A stretch of 64,000 bases of DNA, taken from assembly GCF_904063055.1 (NCBI RefSeq), contig NZ_CAJFCN010000008.1:62001-126000 (forward strand), written 5' to 3'. The notes below the pieces were generated by a model. That model did not search any database. It saw nothing but the letters and a program-made list of their open reading frames with translations, and was not told where the DNA came from. Positions 53,597-62,677 of this stretch are shown piece after piece (within the stretch, counting starts at the first letter, position 1; each line of letters begins with the position of its first letter). Made by a program: the position numbers and the translations under genes. This stretch comes from Pseudomonas paracarnis (lineage in GTDB: Bacteria > Pseudomonadota > Gammaproteobacteria > Pseudomonadales > Pseudomonadaceae).

Positions 53597-55324
53597 TTAG
53601 TCGAAGTATCTTTGACGTAGAGGCAAATTCAACTCCGCCAGCAGAGCGTTTTCGTTATACGGCCACGGGTTGTAGGTGGAGGCCGAAAAGTTACGACCGA
53701 GGAACTGAAAAGGCTGATGACTGGTAGGAAGTCCAACGGCCTGGCGTTCCAGGTTTCTCTCCCAGGCAAAATTCGGATCAGGATGGCCTACAAACGTATA
53801 GCCCGGTAGAAAGGTACCCTGACCGCCGTTGACCGCATGACTAAGCTCATGGTAGAGAATCACGGCAGGGGGGCGCCCGTGTCCGGGAGTGATGAAACTT
53901 CGCTCATGAATCAGCACGGGATTAGTCGCAGGCGCCCCTCGGACACCGTTTGATATAAAGCCGTACGCGGGGTCATTTTCGAGACGATTGGCGTCTTGAG
54001 GCGAGGGAGGGCTATCTGGATCGCGGTGATGGTATGAGCTTCCATCCAATCCCTCTCGAAGGGTTATCGGCGCGGCAAGGGAATCGATTTCTGCCAGCAT
54101 CCCCTGCCCTGTGGGTGAGCTGCGCAGAAACTCCAGGTTGTCTTCCATGTTTTGGATGAAGTCTTCGCTCCCCTTGATCTTGATGCTGCTACCGTTACTC
54201 GAAGCGCCTAAATGACGAACGCTTGCAGGTGAACGCACACCATTAAAATTATCCACCCCGCGTTGCCCATATACGATATCGGATGGGTTATAAGTCGTGA
54301 CGGTGTCCTGCCCTCGTCCCGTGTATATAACATTGCGGTCACCACCATTAATGATGTCGTCACCGCCCCCGCCATGCAATATATTGCGCCCTCTGCCGCC
54401 ATAAATTAAATCGTTACCCTGTCCTCCGTCCAAGTAGCTGATTTTTGCATCCGGACCACCGCCCGCACGCAGCTCATCACTCCCCTTGCCACCATATATC
54501 ACCGTATTGCCAGTACCGCCGGTGATGAAGTCATTGCCATCATTTCCCTCTGCATAGCTATCACCGCTGCCCAGGTTGATGATGTCAGAACCGTCTCCAC
54601 CAAATACATTCGTCCGGCCTGCCCCGCCATAAAAGATATCGTTACCCGCGCCGAGATTGACAAAGGTTTGCTCACGCCCTCCATAGTCGAGACTGACGCC
54701 ATCGCGCCCACCCCCGGTATCAATGTAAAGACGCTGTTGATCAGCAGAGTTATTTTGGAAAGGCAGGTGGTACGACTGTCCATTAACGTGTGCAACAAGC
54801 CCTCCATCTCTGCCTCTTTCAACATGGACTCTGTCGTCGCCATCACCGGTAGATAACAGAACATGCTCACTTTGCTTTGAAGGGTCATCAGCGTCATTGG
54901 CGGAGCCGCGCTCAATGGTGACATTGTCATCTTTATAACGGTTAGTACTGATGCGAGCAGGCTCTTGCCCGGCAAAATTTATTTGTCCTTGCTGACCACG
55001 GGCAGCAGCCTTGACTTCCTCTCGACTAGGACCAGACCGGTAGTACGGTTCGCCCTGCGGCGCAGCAGCTTGCCTCGCCTGCCGCTGAGACTCATTATCG
55101 CCGCTGGTGTTTTCACCATAGGTAATCGGTCCCGCCCGGGAAGAATTGAACTCTACCGGGGGAGCATCATTTGCGTTGTTAAACATCAGCTGCACATTCG
55201 CCGTGTTTGGAGCAGCGCGTGCTTCCTGCCTGGCAGGATCAGCCGCCTGGCGATGACTTTCGTTGTTATTTTCATTTTCGTAAGATCGTGAACCGGGTGA
55301 TGCTGCAACAGAAGAAGTTTCCAT
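53597..55324 (-). CDS. M91-type metalloprotease with RTX-like repeats, probable type III effector (1)
   Basis: The 575-residue protein has a Ser/Asn/Gln-rich N-terminus (about 110 residues, no Sec signal), as in type III effectors. Residues about 215-330 hold glycine/aspartate nonapeptide repeats such as GGDGSDIINLGSG and GGQGNDLIYGGRG. The C-terminal zinc-protease motif is HELSHAVNGG near residue 490, as in the NleD/HopH1/HopAP1 (M91) family. GGAGG precedes the ATG and an hrp box ends 37 bases upstream. RTX repeats in such an effector are unusual and need Ca2+ to fold. Host target unknown. Confidence 0.82.
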   Translation of the reverse strand: METSSVAASPGSRSYENENNNESHRQAADPARQEARAAPNTANVQLMFNNANDAPPVEFNSSRAGPITYGENTSGDNESQRQARQAAAPQGEPYYRSGPSREEVKAAARGQQGQINFAGQEPARISTNRYKDDNVTIERGSANDADDPSKQSEHVLLSTGDGDDRVHVERGRDGGLVAHVNGQSYHLPFQNNSADQQRLYIDTGGGRDGVSLDYGGREQTFVNLGAGNDIFYGGAGRTNVFGGDGSDIINLGSGDSYAEGNDGNDFITGGTGNTVIYGGKGSDELRAGGGPDAKISYLDGGQGNDLIYGGRGRNILHGGGGDDIINGGDRNVIYTGRGQDTVTTYNPSDIVYGQRGVDNFNGVRSPASVRHLGASSNGSSIKIKGSEDFIQNMEDNLEFLRSSPTGQGMLAEIDSLAAPITLREGLDGSSYHHRDPDSPPSPQDANRLENDPAYGFISNGVRGAPATNPVLIHERSFITPGHGRPPAVILYHELSHAVNGGQGTFLPGYTFVGHPDPNFAWERNLERQAVGLPTSHQPFQFLGRNFSASTYNPWPYNENALLAELNLPLRQRYFD

Positions 55325-55360
55325 TGTGTACCTCCAATTAACACTCGGGCTTACGAACCT

Positions 55361-55389
55361 TATGTGGTGTTACGGGTGGAGGCCGTTCC
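55361..55389 (-). promoter_or_regulatory. hrp box (HrpL sigma-factor promoter) of effector 1
   Basis: On the minus strand GGAACG-N16-CCACATA, one base off the consensus GGAACC-N15/16-CCACNNA. The 3' edge is 37 nt before the start codon, the same distance as the boxes at 57551 and 58071. Confidence 0.82.
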
Positions 55390-55562
55390 TTGCCATTGGG
55401 CGAAAACTTCCTGACTCCTGCGCTAAAACATAGAACTCAACCTGCACACCGGCGATTTCTCCCAACCCCCTCGATTTAAAAATGGGCAGCCATTGACGTC
55501 GCATGAGCGAGCACAAAACAGCCGTGCGCTGGAAGCCGCGCCGTAAACTTGATCACCTGATT

Positions 55563-55623
55563 TAATTTCGGCACTCTAGCGAGCTACGCGAGGACGACCT
55601 CGCGACGCTATCAAGCGCTTACC
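55563..55623 (+). repeat. Direct repeat, right copy (holds riboswitch stem 1)
   Basis: Right-hand partner of 53453-53513. It contains the intact first hairpin of the sugE riboswitch. The two copies are roughly 80% identical by eye and flank effector gene 1, with 2.1 kb between starts. Confidence 0.75.
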
Positions 55624-55636
55624 CGGGGACGACCCC
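55587..55636 (+). promoter_or_regulatory. Guanidine-II riboswitch (mini-ykkC)
   Basis: Two hairpins with ACGA loops: CGCGAGG-ACGA-CCTCGCG (55587-55604) and GGGG-ACGA-CCCC (55625-55636), separated by 20 bases and ending 23 bases before the sugE ATG. This is the diagnostic mini-ykkC layout. Guanidinium binding by the kissing loops frees the ribosome site (GAGG, 55651) and raises exporter synthesis. Confidence 0.93.
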
Positions 55637-55659
55637 ACTTTGATAGAAGCGAGGTCATC

Positions 55660-55974
55660 ATGTCCTGGATCATTCTGTTTTTTGCCGGGTTGTTTGAAGT
55701 GGGCTGGGCCGTCGGCCTGAAGTACACCGACGGTTTCAGCAAGCCACTGCCAACCGCCCTGACGATTGCTGCCATGGCTGTCAGCTTGGGGTTGCTGGGG
55801 CTGGCCATGAAGGAGTTGCCGCTGGGCACCGCCTATGCCATCTGGACCGGCGTGGGCGCCGTGGGCACCGTAATCGCCGGGATTATCCTGTTTGGGGAGT
55901 CCATGGCGTTGTTTCGGTTGGCAAGTGTGGCGTTGATTATTTGTGGGTTGATAGGCCTCAAGATCAGCGCCTGA
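55660..55974 (+). CDS. sugE: SMR guanidinium exporter SugE/Gdx
   Basis: The 104-residue protein has four helices (SMR family). MSWIILFFAGLFEVGWAVGL places the essential Glu in helix 1, and KYTDGFSKPLP is the Gdx-type loop. AYAIWTGVGAVGTVIAGIIL follows. It is full length. The upstream guanidine-II riboswitch supports guanidinium/H+ antiport rather than general biocide efflux. It is convergent with effector 2, whose stop is 40 bases away. Confidence 0.95.
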   Translation: MSWIILFFAGLFEVGWAVGLKYTDGFSKPLPTALTIAAMAVSLGLLGLAMKELPLGTAYAIWTGVGAVGTVIAGIILFGESMALFRLASVALIICGLIGLKISA

Positions 55975-56014
55975 GTCATTGGTCGCTCCCGGCATTGGGA
56001 GCGACTTCCTTTAA

Positions 56015-57514
56015 TCAGCGAGCAAAGTACCGCTCACGCAACGAAGTTCCCAGCTCGTCAGCAAGGCCATTCTCAGTGGCCCATGCCGGGTTTGTATTCG
56101 TAGGTGGCGTTGAAGGATCGTTGTCGAAGTCGAAAGGTCGCGCATTAGTCGGCTGGCCTACTGCCTGCCGCTCCCTGTTTGACTCAAATTGCGGCCGGTC
56201 AGGATCAGCTTGATCAGCCCCTACAAAAGTTTCACCAGCCAATGCGGTGCCATTGACACCGTTATAGGCATGCCCCATCTCGTGAAACAGCGGAATAATG
56301 GGCGGCCGCTTATGCTCTTCCACCACAAATGAAGGGTCGAATAGAATCGTTGCGTCATCTGCCGGAGCGCCCGGGATACCGTCATTGATATAACCATGAG
56401 CCCAATCATTCGGTGGTTCTTGACGAGGGTCACCCGCGTCGACCCCTTTACGCCCATAGTTATAAAAAGCGCCCTCCCCTTCGGGCTGTTGCACAACCTT
56501 GATTCGCTCAGGCGTGTTATCCAATGCACCCAACATTTTCTGTCCCGTTGGAGAACTTTGCAAAAATTCAAGGTCGTCGTTAAAACGCTGCTTGAATTCC
56601 TCAGTCCCCTCGACATTAAAGGCCTTACTCCCGACTTCTGTTGGAGACACTATCTTGAACTGCGAACCGAACGTTCGCTTGATACCGTCGCCGTCTTTCG
56701 CATAGATAGAATCGACATCCGATACTGAGTTGATCGTGTCAAGCCCTCTACCGCTGTAAAAGATGTTACGCCCCTTCCCACCAATGAGAACATCATCATC
56801 CCTGCCACCGTGCATGACGTTATGTCCGGAGCCGCCCTCTAATAGATCATTTCCGCGCCCCCCATCCATGTAACTGCCGCCGCTCCCGCCACGTAGTTTG
56901 TCGTTGCCGTTACCCCCATACATGACGCTGTAACCTAGGCCTGCAGTAATGGAGTCATCACCGTCATCACCTTCGGCATAAGCAACCCCTGCGCCCAGCG
57001 TCAGCGTATCGTTACCTGCGCCGCCATATACATTGGTCCTGCCCCCGCCGGCTTTGAATCTGTCATTACCATCGCCCAGCTTGACGCTCACCGGCAGCTC
57101 AAGATCATCGGCAACAGACACGTCATCGTCTCCGCCATTGGTGTGGATTTCAATCTTTTGACGACTTCTTTCATCCTGATAAAGTGGAATCTCATAGGAC
57201 TTGCCGTTAATGTCAGCAATCAGCCCTCCATCGTTAGATTTTTTTATATGGACTTTATCGGCTGCATTTCCCGTCGTGATGACCAAATTCTCTTCTTTTG
57301 GTGGCCCGAAAAATCCTTTGCCACCTCTAACATTCAGCTCTATCTGTATTCCATCCTCACTGAAAGGCATATTTGGAATGATCTTCACGGGTGCCGACGT
57401 CACGCCAGATTTACTTTGAGATTTATCAATACCCGTCAAATAATTTAGCTGGCCCGTAACGGTCCCTTGGGCTGGAGAGTGGTGAAGAGACGGAGAACCA
57501 ACAGGCATATTCAT
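56015..57514 (-). CDS. M91-type metalloprotease with RTX-like repeats, probable type III effector (2)
   Basis: This 499-residue paralogue of effector 1 has a shorter N-terminus. RTX-like repeats run from about 150 to 255 (GGAGNDTLTLGAG, GGRGNDLLEGGSG), then a protease region with HEMGHAYNGVNG near residue 410, and the shared ERYFAR end. ATG 57514 has AAGGA upstream and an hrp box ending 37 bases before it. The N-terminal 130 residues differ from effector 1, so domain shuffling or fast divergence of the secretion region is likely. Confidence 0.82.
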   Translation of the reverse strand: MNMPVGSPSLHHSPAQGTVTGQLNYLTGIDKSQSKSGVTSAPVKIIPNMPFSEDGIQIELNVRGGKGFFGPPKEENLVITTGNAADKVHIKKSNDGGLIADINGKSYEIPLYQDERSRQKIEIHTNGGDDDVSVADDLELPVSVKLGDGNDRFKAGGGRTNVYGGAGNDTLTLGAGVAYAEGDDGDDSITAGLGYSVMYGGNGNDKLRGGSGGSYMDGGRGNDLLEGGSGHNVMHGGRDDDVLIGGKGRNIFYSGRGLDTINSVSDVDSIYAKDGDGIKRTFGSQFKIVSPTEVGSKAFNVEGTEEFKQRFNDDLEFLQSSPTGQKMLGALDNTPERIKVVQQPEGEGAFYNYGRKGVDAGDPRQEPPNDWAHGYINDGIPGAPADDATILFDPSFVVEEHKRPPIIPLFHEMGHAYNGVNGTALAGETFVGADQADPDRPQFESNRERQAVGQPTNARPFDFDNDPSTPPTNTNPAWATENGLADELGTSLRERYFAR

Positions 57515-57550
57515 AGAAAGTCATCCTTAGCATTAATTAGCTGCGATGAC

Positions 57551-57578
57551 TATGTGGCGGGCCTGACGAAACCGTTCC
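57551..57578 (-). promoter_or_regulatory. hrp box of effector 2
   Basis: GGAACG-N15-CCACATA on the minus strand, 37 nt before the start codon at 57514. One mismatch to the consensus. Confidence 0.82.
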
Positions 57579-57714
57579 GTCAGCTGAATGACTTTTTACC
57601 CTATGCAGTAAGTTTCGAGAATTTTCCGACAGCAACACTCACATTTCTCAGGGCCTTACTTGAAGCATTACAACAGGCCCTGAGCTTGCAGATCATGCGC
57701 AATGGTACTGATGA

Positions 57715-58033
57715 CTATTCGAAATACCTAGGCCGTATCGGCAAACCGAATTCCGCCAGCAGCGCATTTTCATTCCTGCGACGCATCGGATTGCCTTGGC
57801 TGCCTCTGAAGCTCGTTATCGCCACCATAGGTCACCGGCCCCACCCGGGCAGAGCTGGTCTCTACCCGGGAAGCATCATGCTCATTGCTGTACATAAAGG
57901 GCACACTGGCCGTGTTCGGAGCAGCCTGAGCACCCTGCGCTGCAGGGTCAGCCGCCTGTCGATAGCCTGCGTCGTTTTTTTCATCTTCGCTGGAGCGTGA
58001 AGCAGTCGATGGTGCAACAGGCGACGTTTCCAT
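57715..58033 (-). pseudogene. Internally deleted third M91 effector paralogue
   Basis: METSPVAPSTASRS to RQSDASQE (87 residues) copies the N-terminal secretion region of effector 1. The frame then stops at 57770. Directly after, in another frame, comes NENALLAEFGLPIRPRYFE and a stop at 57715, matching the last ~20 residues of effector 1 (NENALLAELNLPLRQRYFD). About 470 codons, including repeats and protease, are missing at a single junction. It keeps its hrp box and GGAGG, so a short secretion-signal peptide could still be made. Confidence 0.8.
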
Positions 58034-58070
58034 CACTAACCTCCGAACATGCATTTGGGATTACGACGGT

Positions 58071-58099
58071 TAGGTGGTGCTACGGACCGAAAACGTTCC
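58071..58099 (-). promoter_or_regulatory. hrp box of the deleted effector
   Basis: GGAACG-N16-CCACCTA on the minus strand, again 37 nt before its start codon (58033). Confidence 0.78.
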
Positions 58100-58204
58100 T
58101 GAAACCGAGTGGAAATTTACCGACGCCTGTGCAGAAGATACTCATCAAGCACCAGACCAGCGCACAATCCGGATCGTTGATGAGCCTCCATTACCGACGA
58201 AAAA

Positions 58205-60079
58205 CTACCTTAAACTTCCGCGTAATTTTCCAACCAATGCGTGCAAAGCATTCGGTGTCACCGTCTCACTTTCCACCGGCTCACCCGCCACCAACACCAC
58301 CCGCGACCAGATCCGATGGAAAAAGCCCTTGTTCGGATCGCGGCTGAAGAAACTCCCCCACAACCCCTGCAACGCCATGGGGATCACCGGCACCGGCGTC
58401 TCCTCCAGGATGCGTGTCACCCCGCCACGAAACTCATTCATCTCGCCATCGGCTGTCAGCTTGCCTTCCGGGAAGATGCACACCAACTCGCCATCCTTGA
58501 GGTACTGGGCAATGCGCGCGAACGCCTGTTCGTAGATCTGAATGTCTTCATGGCGCCCCGCAATCGGAATCGCACCAGCGGTGCGGAAGATAAAATTGAG
58601 CACCGGCAAGCGGTAGATCTTGTAGTACATGACAAAGCGAATCGGCCGACGTACTGCACCGCCAATCAACAGCGCATCGACAAACGACACATGGTTACAT
58701 ACCAGCAACGCCGCGCCTTCATCCGGGATGGCTTGCAGGTTGCGATGCTCCACGCGGTACATGGAATGGCTGAGCAGCCAGATCATGAAGCGCATGGTGA
58801 ACTCGGGGACGATTTTGAAGATGTAAGTGTTAACCGCGATGTTGAGCAGCGACACCACCAGGAACAACTCGGGGATCGACAGCTTGGCCACGCTCAACAG
58901 CAGGATGGACACGATGGCCGAGACCACCATGAACAGTGCATTGAGAATGTTGTTGGCCGCGATCACCCGAGCCCGTTCGTTCTCGGCGGTACGCGACTGG
59001 ATCAGCGCATACAGCGGCACGATGTAAAAGCCGCCGAACACACCCAGGCCGAGGATATCGAACAGCACCCACCACGCCTGGCCGTAGCTGAGCACCGCGA
59101 GCCAATCGTTGGCTTGCACGTTCTGCGGGAAGCCGCCGGAGTGCCACCACAGCAGCAGGCCGAACACGGTCAGGCCAAATGAGCCAAACGGCACCAGGCC
59201 GATTTCCACCTTACGCCCGGAGAGTTTTTCGCACAGCATCGAGCCCAGGGCGATGCCCACCGAGAACACCGTGAGGATCAAGGTCACCACGGTTTCGTCG
59301 CCGTACAGCCATTCCTTGGCATAGGCCGGGATTTGCGTGAGGTAGATCGCGCCGACAAACCAGAACCATGAGTTGCCGACAATCGAGCGCGACACCGCCG
59401 GCGTCTGCCCCAGGCCCATGCGCAACGTCGCCCACGACTGAGTGAAGATATTCCAGTCCAGGCGCAGCTGCGGTGTCGACGCCGCTGCGCGCGGGATGCT
59501 GCGGCTGGCCAGGTAGCCCAGCACCGCCACGGCCACAATCGCCACCGCCACCACCGGCGCGTAATGGGTGGAAGACATCATGATCCCGGCACCGATGGTG
59601 CCCGCCAAAATTGCCAGGAACGTGCCCATCTCCACCAGGCCGTTGCCGCCCACCAACTCATCGTCGTGCAAGGCCTGGGGCATGATCGAGTACTTCACCG
59701 GGCCGAACAGCGCCGAGTGAGTGCCCATGGCAAACAGCGCCAGCAGCATCAGTTCAAGATGATTGGTCAGAAAACCCGTCGCGCCCACCGCCATGATCAC
59801 GATCTCGCCGATCTTGATCGCGCGGATCAACGCGTCCTTGTTGAATTTCTCGCCAAACTGCCCGGCCAACGCCGAGAACAGGAAGAACGGCAGGATAAAC
59901 AACAAAGCACACAGGTTGACCCAGATGGAGCGGTCACCCTCGATGGTGAGCTTGTAAAGGATGGCCAGAATCAGCGACTGCTTGAAGATGTTGTCGTTGA
60001 ACGCGCCCAGCAACTGGGTAATGAAAAACGGCAAGAAGCGCCGCGTGCGCAGCAAGGTAAATTGGGAAGGATGGCTCAT
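58205..60079 (-). CDS. MFS transporter fused to PlsC-type acyltransferase
   Basis: The 624-residue two-domain protein has residues 1-420 as a 12-helix MFS carrier like LplT (FITQLLGAFNDNIFKQSLIL) and 430-624 as a 1-acylglycerophosphate acyltransferase with H-x4-D in CNHVSFVDALLIGG and the FPEGKLTADGEMNEFRGG motif. In enterobacteria LplT and Aas are separate; here import of lysophospholipid and re-acylation appear joined. Known in pseudomonads. It has a full set of motifs. No closely linked operon partner. Confidence 0.9.
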   Translation of the reverse strand: MSHPSQFTLLRTRRFLPFFITQLLGAFNDNIFKQSLILAILYKLTIEGDRSIWVNLCALLFILPFFLFSALAGQFGEKFNKDALIRAIKIGEIVIMAVGATGFLTNHLELMLLALFAMGTHSALFGPVKYSIMPQALHDDELVGGNGLVEMGTFLAILAGTIGAGIMMSSTHYAPVVAVAIVAVAVLGYLASRSIPRAAASTPQLRLDWNIFTQSWATLRMGLGQTPAVSRSIVGNSWFWFVGAIYLTQIPAYAKEWLYGDETVVTLILTVFSVGIALGSMLCEKLSGRKVEIGLVPFGSFGLTVFGLLLWWHSGGFPQNVQANDWLAVLSYGQAWWVLFDILGLGVFGGFYIVPLYALIQSRTAENERARVIAANNILNALFMVVSAIVSILLLSVAKLSIPELFLVVSLLNIAVNTYIFKIVPEFTMRFMIWLLSHSMYRVEHRNLQAIPDEGAALLVCNHVSFVDALLIGGAVRRPIRFVMYYKIYRLPVLNFIFRTAGAIPIAGRHEDIQIYEQAFARIAQYLKDGELVCIFPEGKLTADGEMNEFRGGVTRILEETPVPVIPMALQGLWGSFFSRDPNKGFFHRIWSRVVLVAGEPVESETVTPNALHALVGKLRGSLR

Positions 60080-60138
60080 CGTCGTCCGTGTTCCTGCGTG
60101 GCCTTTATTTATCAGGCCACGACTTTACCTAATCCTGC

Positions 60139-61287
60139 TTACTTATTCGCTAGCCCGGCAATACAAGGCGAAACAAAAAGCTCGCCTTTATAAGCGCCCT
60201 GCACGGTGCGCTTGGCCACGATCAGCCACATCAGCGCCAGCGCAACCACCAGCACACTGCCAAACACGCTGAAAAACGCCAGCTGTAACAGGCTCGCCAA
60301 TTTAAGCGTGGCCAAGGCGTAAACCCCCAATGGGAAGGTAAAACCCCACCAGCCCAGGTTGAACGGGATACCGGCGCGCAGGTAACGCAGGGTGATCAAC
60401 ACCGCAATCAACATCCACCACAAACCGAAGCCCCACAGGGTAATGCCCGCAATCAGGCCCAGGCCGTGGGCCATTTCACCGACACTGGCCAGGCCATTGG
60501 CGGCGAAGATCCCAGGGGCATCCGTACCGAGCAGCAACATGCCCAAGGCACCGGTACCGATCGGGCCCAGGGCCAACCAGCTCGACGCTGCCATATTGGC
60601 GTGAGGCAACTTATGCAAGGCCATGCGCAGCATCAGGATGGTCAGAATGCTGAACGCTACCGGCAGGGAAAACGCCCACAGCACGTAGCTGGTCACCAAC
60701 ATCACCAGTTGCGAATGGGCATCGGCCAAGTGCGGCGCGAGCAAGCCACCGCTGGCCGCTGCCACTTCGGCCGCCACCACGGGCAACAGCCAGACGGCGG
60801 TCATCTGGTCGATGCTGTGCTCCTGGCGGGTGAACATCATGAACGGGATCAGCACGCCGCAGGCCAGGGACATGGCCACGTCCAGCCACCACAAGGCTTC
60901 GGCCAACGGGATCACATCACCGCCCCAGCGCGGCAGGCCGAACAGCAGCAAGCCGTTGAGAATGGTCGCCAGCCCCATGGGGATGGTGCCGAAAAACATC
61001 GAGACCGTTGAGTGCCCGAAGATGCGCCGCGCCTCGTGGAAAAACATCACCCAGCGGGCGGCATACAGCACGCTGAACAGCACAAACAGGCCAATGGTGA
61101 ACAGCCACAGGCCCTCGGCGACGGCATGCAGGCCTGGCAGGCTGACTGGCAGCTGGGCCAAGGCCAGCGCCAGCACACCGGTGCCCATGGTCGCGGCAAA
61201 CCAGTTCGGGGTGAACTGGCGAATCACTTCCCGGGGACGGGCCAAGTGACTGAAGGGTTTGTAGCGGTGAGTGGTCGAGCAGGTCAT
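60139..61287 (-). CDS. TDT/TehA-SLAC1-family transporter
   Basis: The 382-residue protein has about ten membrane helices. FTPNWFAATMGTGVLALALA and the later FSLPVAFSILTILMLRMALH match the tellurite-resistance/dicarboxylate transporter family (TehA, Mae1, SLAC1). It probably exports an anion such as sulfite or a dicarboxylate; the substrate cannot be read from sequence. GAGGA precedes the ATG. Confidence 0.85.
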   Translation of the reverse strand: MTCSTTHRYKPFSHLARPREVIRQFTPNWFAATMGTGVLALALAQLPVSLPGLHAVAEGLWLFTIGLFVLFSVLYAARWVMFFHEARRIFGHSTVSMFFGTIPMGLATILNGLLLFGLPRWGGDVIPLAEALWWLDVAMSLACGVLIPFMMFTRQEHSIDQMTAVWLLPVVAAEVAAASGGLLAPHLADAHSQLVMLVTSYVLWAFSLPVAFSILTILMLRMALHKLPHANMAASSWLALGPIGTGALGMLLLGTDAPGIFAANGLASVGEMAHGLGLIAGITLWGFGLWWMLIAVLITLRYLRAGIPFNLGWWGFTFPLGVYALATLKLASLLQLAFFSVFGSVLVVALALMWLIVAKRTVQGAYKGELFVSPCIAGLANK

Positions 61288-61398
61288 GGGTTAATCCTCT
61301 TCCTCATTTGAGGTTGGGGCCATGATAGAACCTGATCGAATATCTATATAACGGGTAATATCTCTAACTGTTATCTATTTTACCTATATTAATCGTAA

Positions 61399-62586
61399 TC
61401 ATGCGCTGGCCCTTGCCTGCGCCGTGTCCCGCCACAACAACCCAACAAGCGCGCCGAGAGACAGCAAGATAAGCACCGCACCGTAGCCGTCCGTGGTCGC
61501 GATCAGGCCAAAGACGCGGCTCAGGTTACCCGCCAACAGCGCCGGCACGCAGAACGCCAGGTAGCTCAATACATAGAACGCCGACATCAGGCCCGCCCGC
61601 TCATGGGGCAACGCCAGGCCCACGATACTGCGCACACTGCCCATGAAACCGCCGCCGAAGCCCAGGCCTGCGATCACACTGGCGACAAAGAACAGCCACA
61701 GGCTGGCGGTGTTTACGGCAACCAGCAGCAACCCCACGCCCACGGCCAGCAGTGCAGCCGACAAGCGCATCACCCTGTCAGCCGCGTGATTGCGCAGGCT
61801 GTAGATCATCACCGCGCCGCTCAAGGTCACCACCGCCACCAGCCCGCCGCCGATCAAGTGCGAGGTCGACCCGGTGGCGACGCGCACCAACGACGGCGCC
61901 AACGAGGAAAAGAACCCACCCAGCGCCCACACGGCCACATTCAATGGCATCGCCAGCCACAAGGCGCGGCGCGCCTGCGGCGGCACATGCAGGGTTGGCG
62001 CCAGGGACTGCAAGGCGCCGGGTATACGACTGACCGTTTCAGGCAGGCGCCATACATAGAGAGCCTGCATCACCATCAAGCCCAGCAGGGTGTAATAGAT
62101 CAATTGGGTTGGCCATGGCGCGTACTCCACCAGTAACCCGCTGCCCAGGCCACCACTGGCCATGCCGAGCATCGGTGCAAGGCTGTTGAGCATCGGGCCG
62201 CGGACGCGGTCGGTATCGAGCAGCGTCGCACTCAATACCGCTGTGGCAGTGCCAGTCGCGAAGCCCTGTAACGCGCGGGCGGCCAGCAGGCAGGCGGTGC
62301 TGTCAGCGTGGATAAACAGCAGCATCGCCACACTATTGAGCAGCAGCGCGGCGAAGATCACCGGCTTGCGCCCCAGGTAATCCGAGAGCGACCCCACCGT
62401 CAGCAGGGCCGCCAGCAGGCTCACGGCATAGACACCAAAGATGGCCGTGAGCATGGCCGCCGAAAAATGCAGGTGGTCTTGGTACACCTGGTACAAGGGC
62501 GTCGGCGCGCTGGAGGCGGCGAGAAAGGTCAGCACCATGATCACTAGAAACGCCAGGCTGGACCGCTGAGAGATGACACTGGACAT
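61399..62586 (-). CDS. MFS drug-type exporter next to a TetR regulator
   Basis: The 395-residue protein has 12 helices. Motif A-like GSLSDYLGRKPVIFAALLL lies between helices 2 and 3, and ALQGFATGTATAVLSATLLD follows. ATG 62586 is used because the upstream GTG lacks a ribosome site. It is divergent from a TetR gene, with an inverted repeat in between, the usual efflux-regulator arrangement. Confidence 0.88.
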   Translation of the reverse strand: MSSVISQRSSLAFLVIMVLTFLAASSAPTPLYQVYQDHLHFSAAMLTAIFGVYAVSLLAALLTVGSLSDYLGRKPVIFAALLLNSVAMLLFIHADSTACLLAARALQGFATGTATAVLSATLLDTDRVRGPMLNSLAPMLGMASGGLGSGLLVEYAPWPTQLIYYTLLGLMVMQALYVWRLPETVSRIPGALQSLAPTLHVPPQARRALWLAMPLNVAVWALGGFFSSLAPSLVRVATGSTSHLIGGGLVAVVTLSGAVMIYSLRNHAADRVMRLSAALLAVGVGLLLVAVNTASLWLFFVASVIAGLGFGGGFMGSVRSIVGLALPHERAGLMSAFYVLSYLAFCVPALLAGNLSRVFGLIATTDGYGAVLILLSLGALVGLLWRDTAQARASA

Positions 62587-62611
62587 GGGCACGCTCCGCT
62601 AAAGCTAATAT

Positions 62612-62654
62612 TTTGCTTTTGTGCAGTGTGCTATTCGCTGGCGCTTAAAGCAAA
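62612..62654. promoter_or_regulatory. Probable TetR operator between efflux gene and regulator
   Basis: TTTGCTTT (62612-62619) and AAAGCAAA (62647-62654) are perfect inverted half-sites 27 bases apart in the 91-base divergent promoter region. Binding by the adjacent TetR protein is inferred. Confidence 0.45.
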
Positions 62655-62677
62655 TTCTTTGTGTTAAGGTCTTGCCC

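Noticed and set aside
54208..54975. Met-rich reverse ORFs inside effector 1
   Set aside because: Out-of-frame readings of the glycine/aspartate repeat region; they do not resemble proteins.
58241..59182. 313-residue plus-strand ORF
   Set aside because: Antisense shadow of the MFS/acyltransferase gene; His/Gln/Arg-rich with no motifs.
61603..62136. 177-residue plus-strand ORF opposite the MFS exporter
   Set aside because: Antisense of a high-GC membrane protein, Gln/His/Arg-rich composition, no ribosome site.
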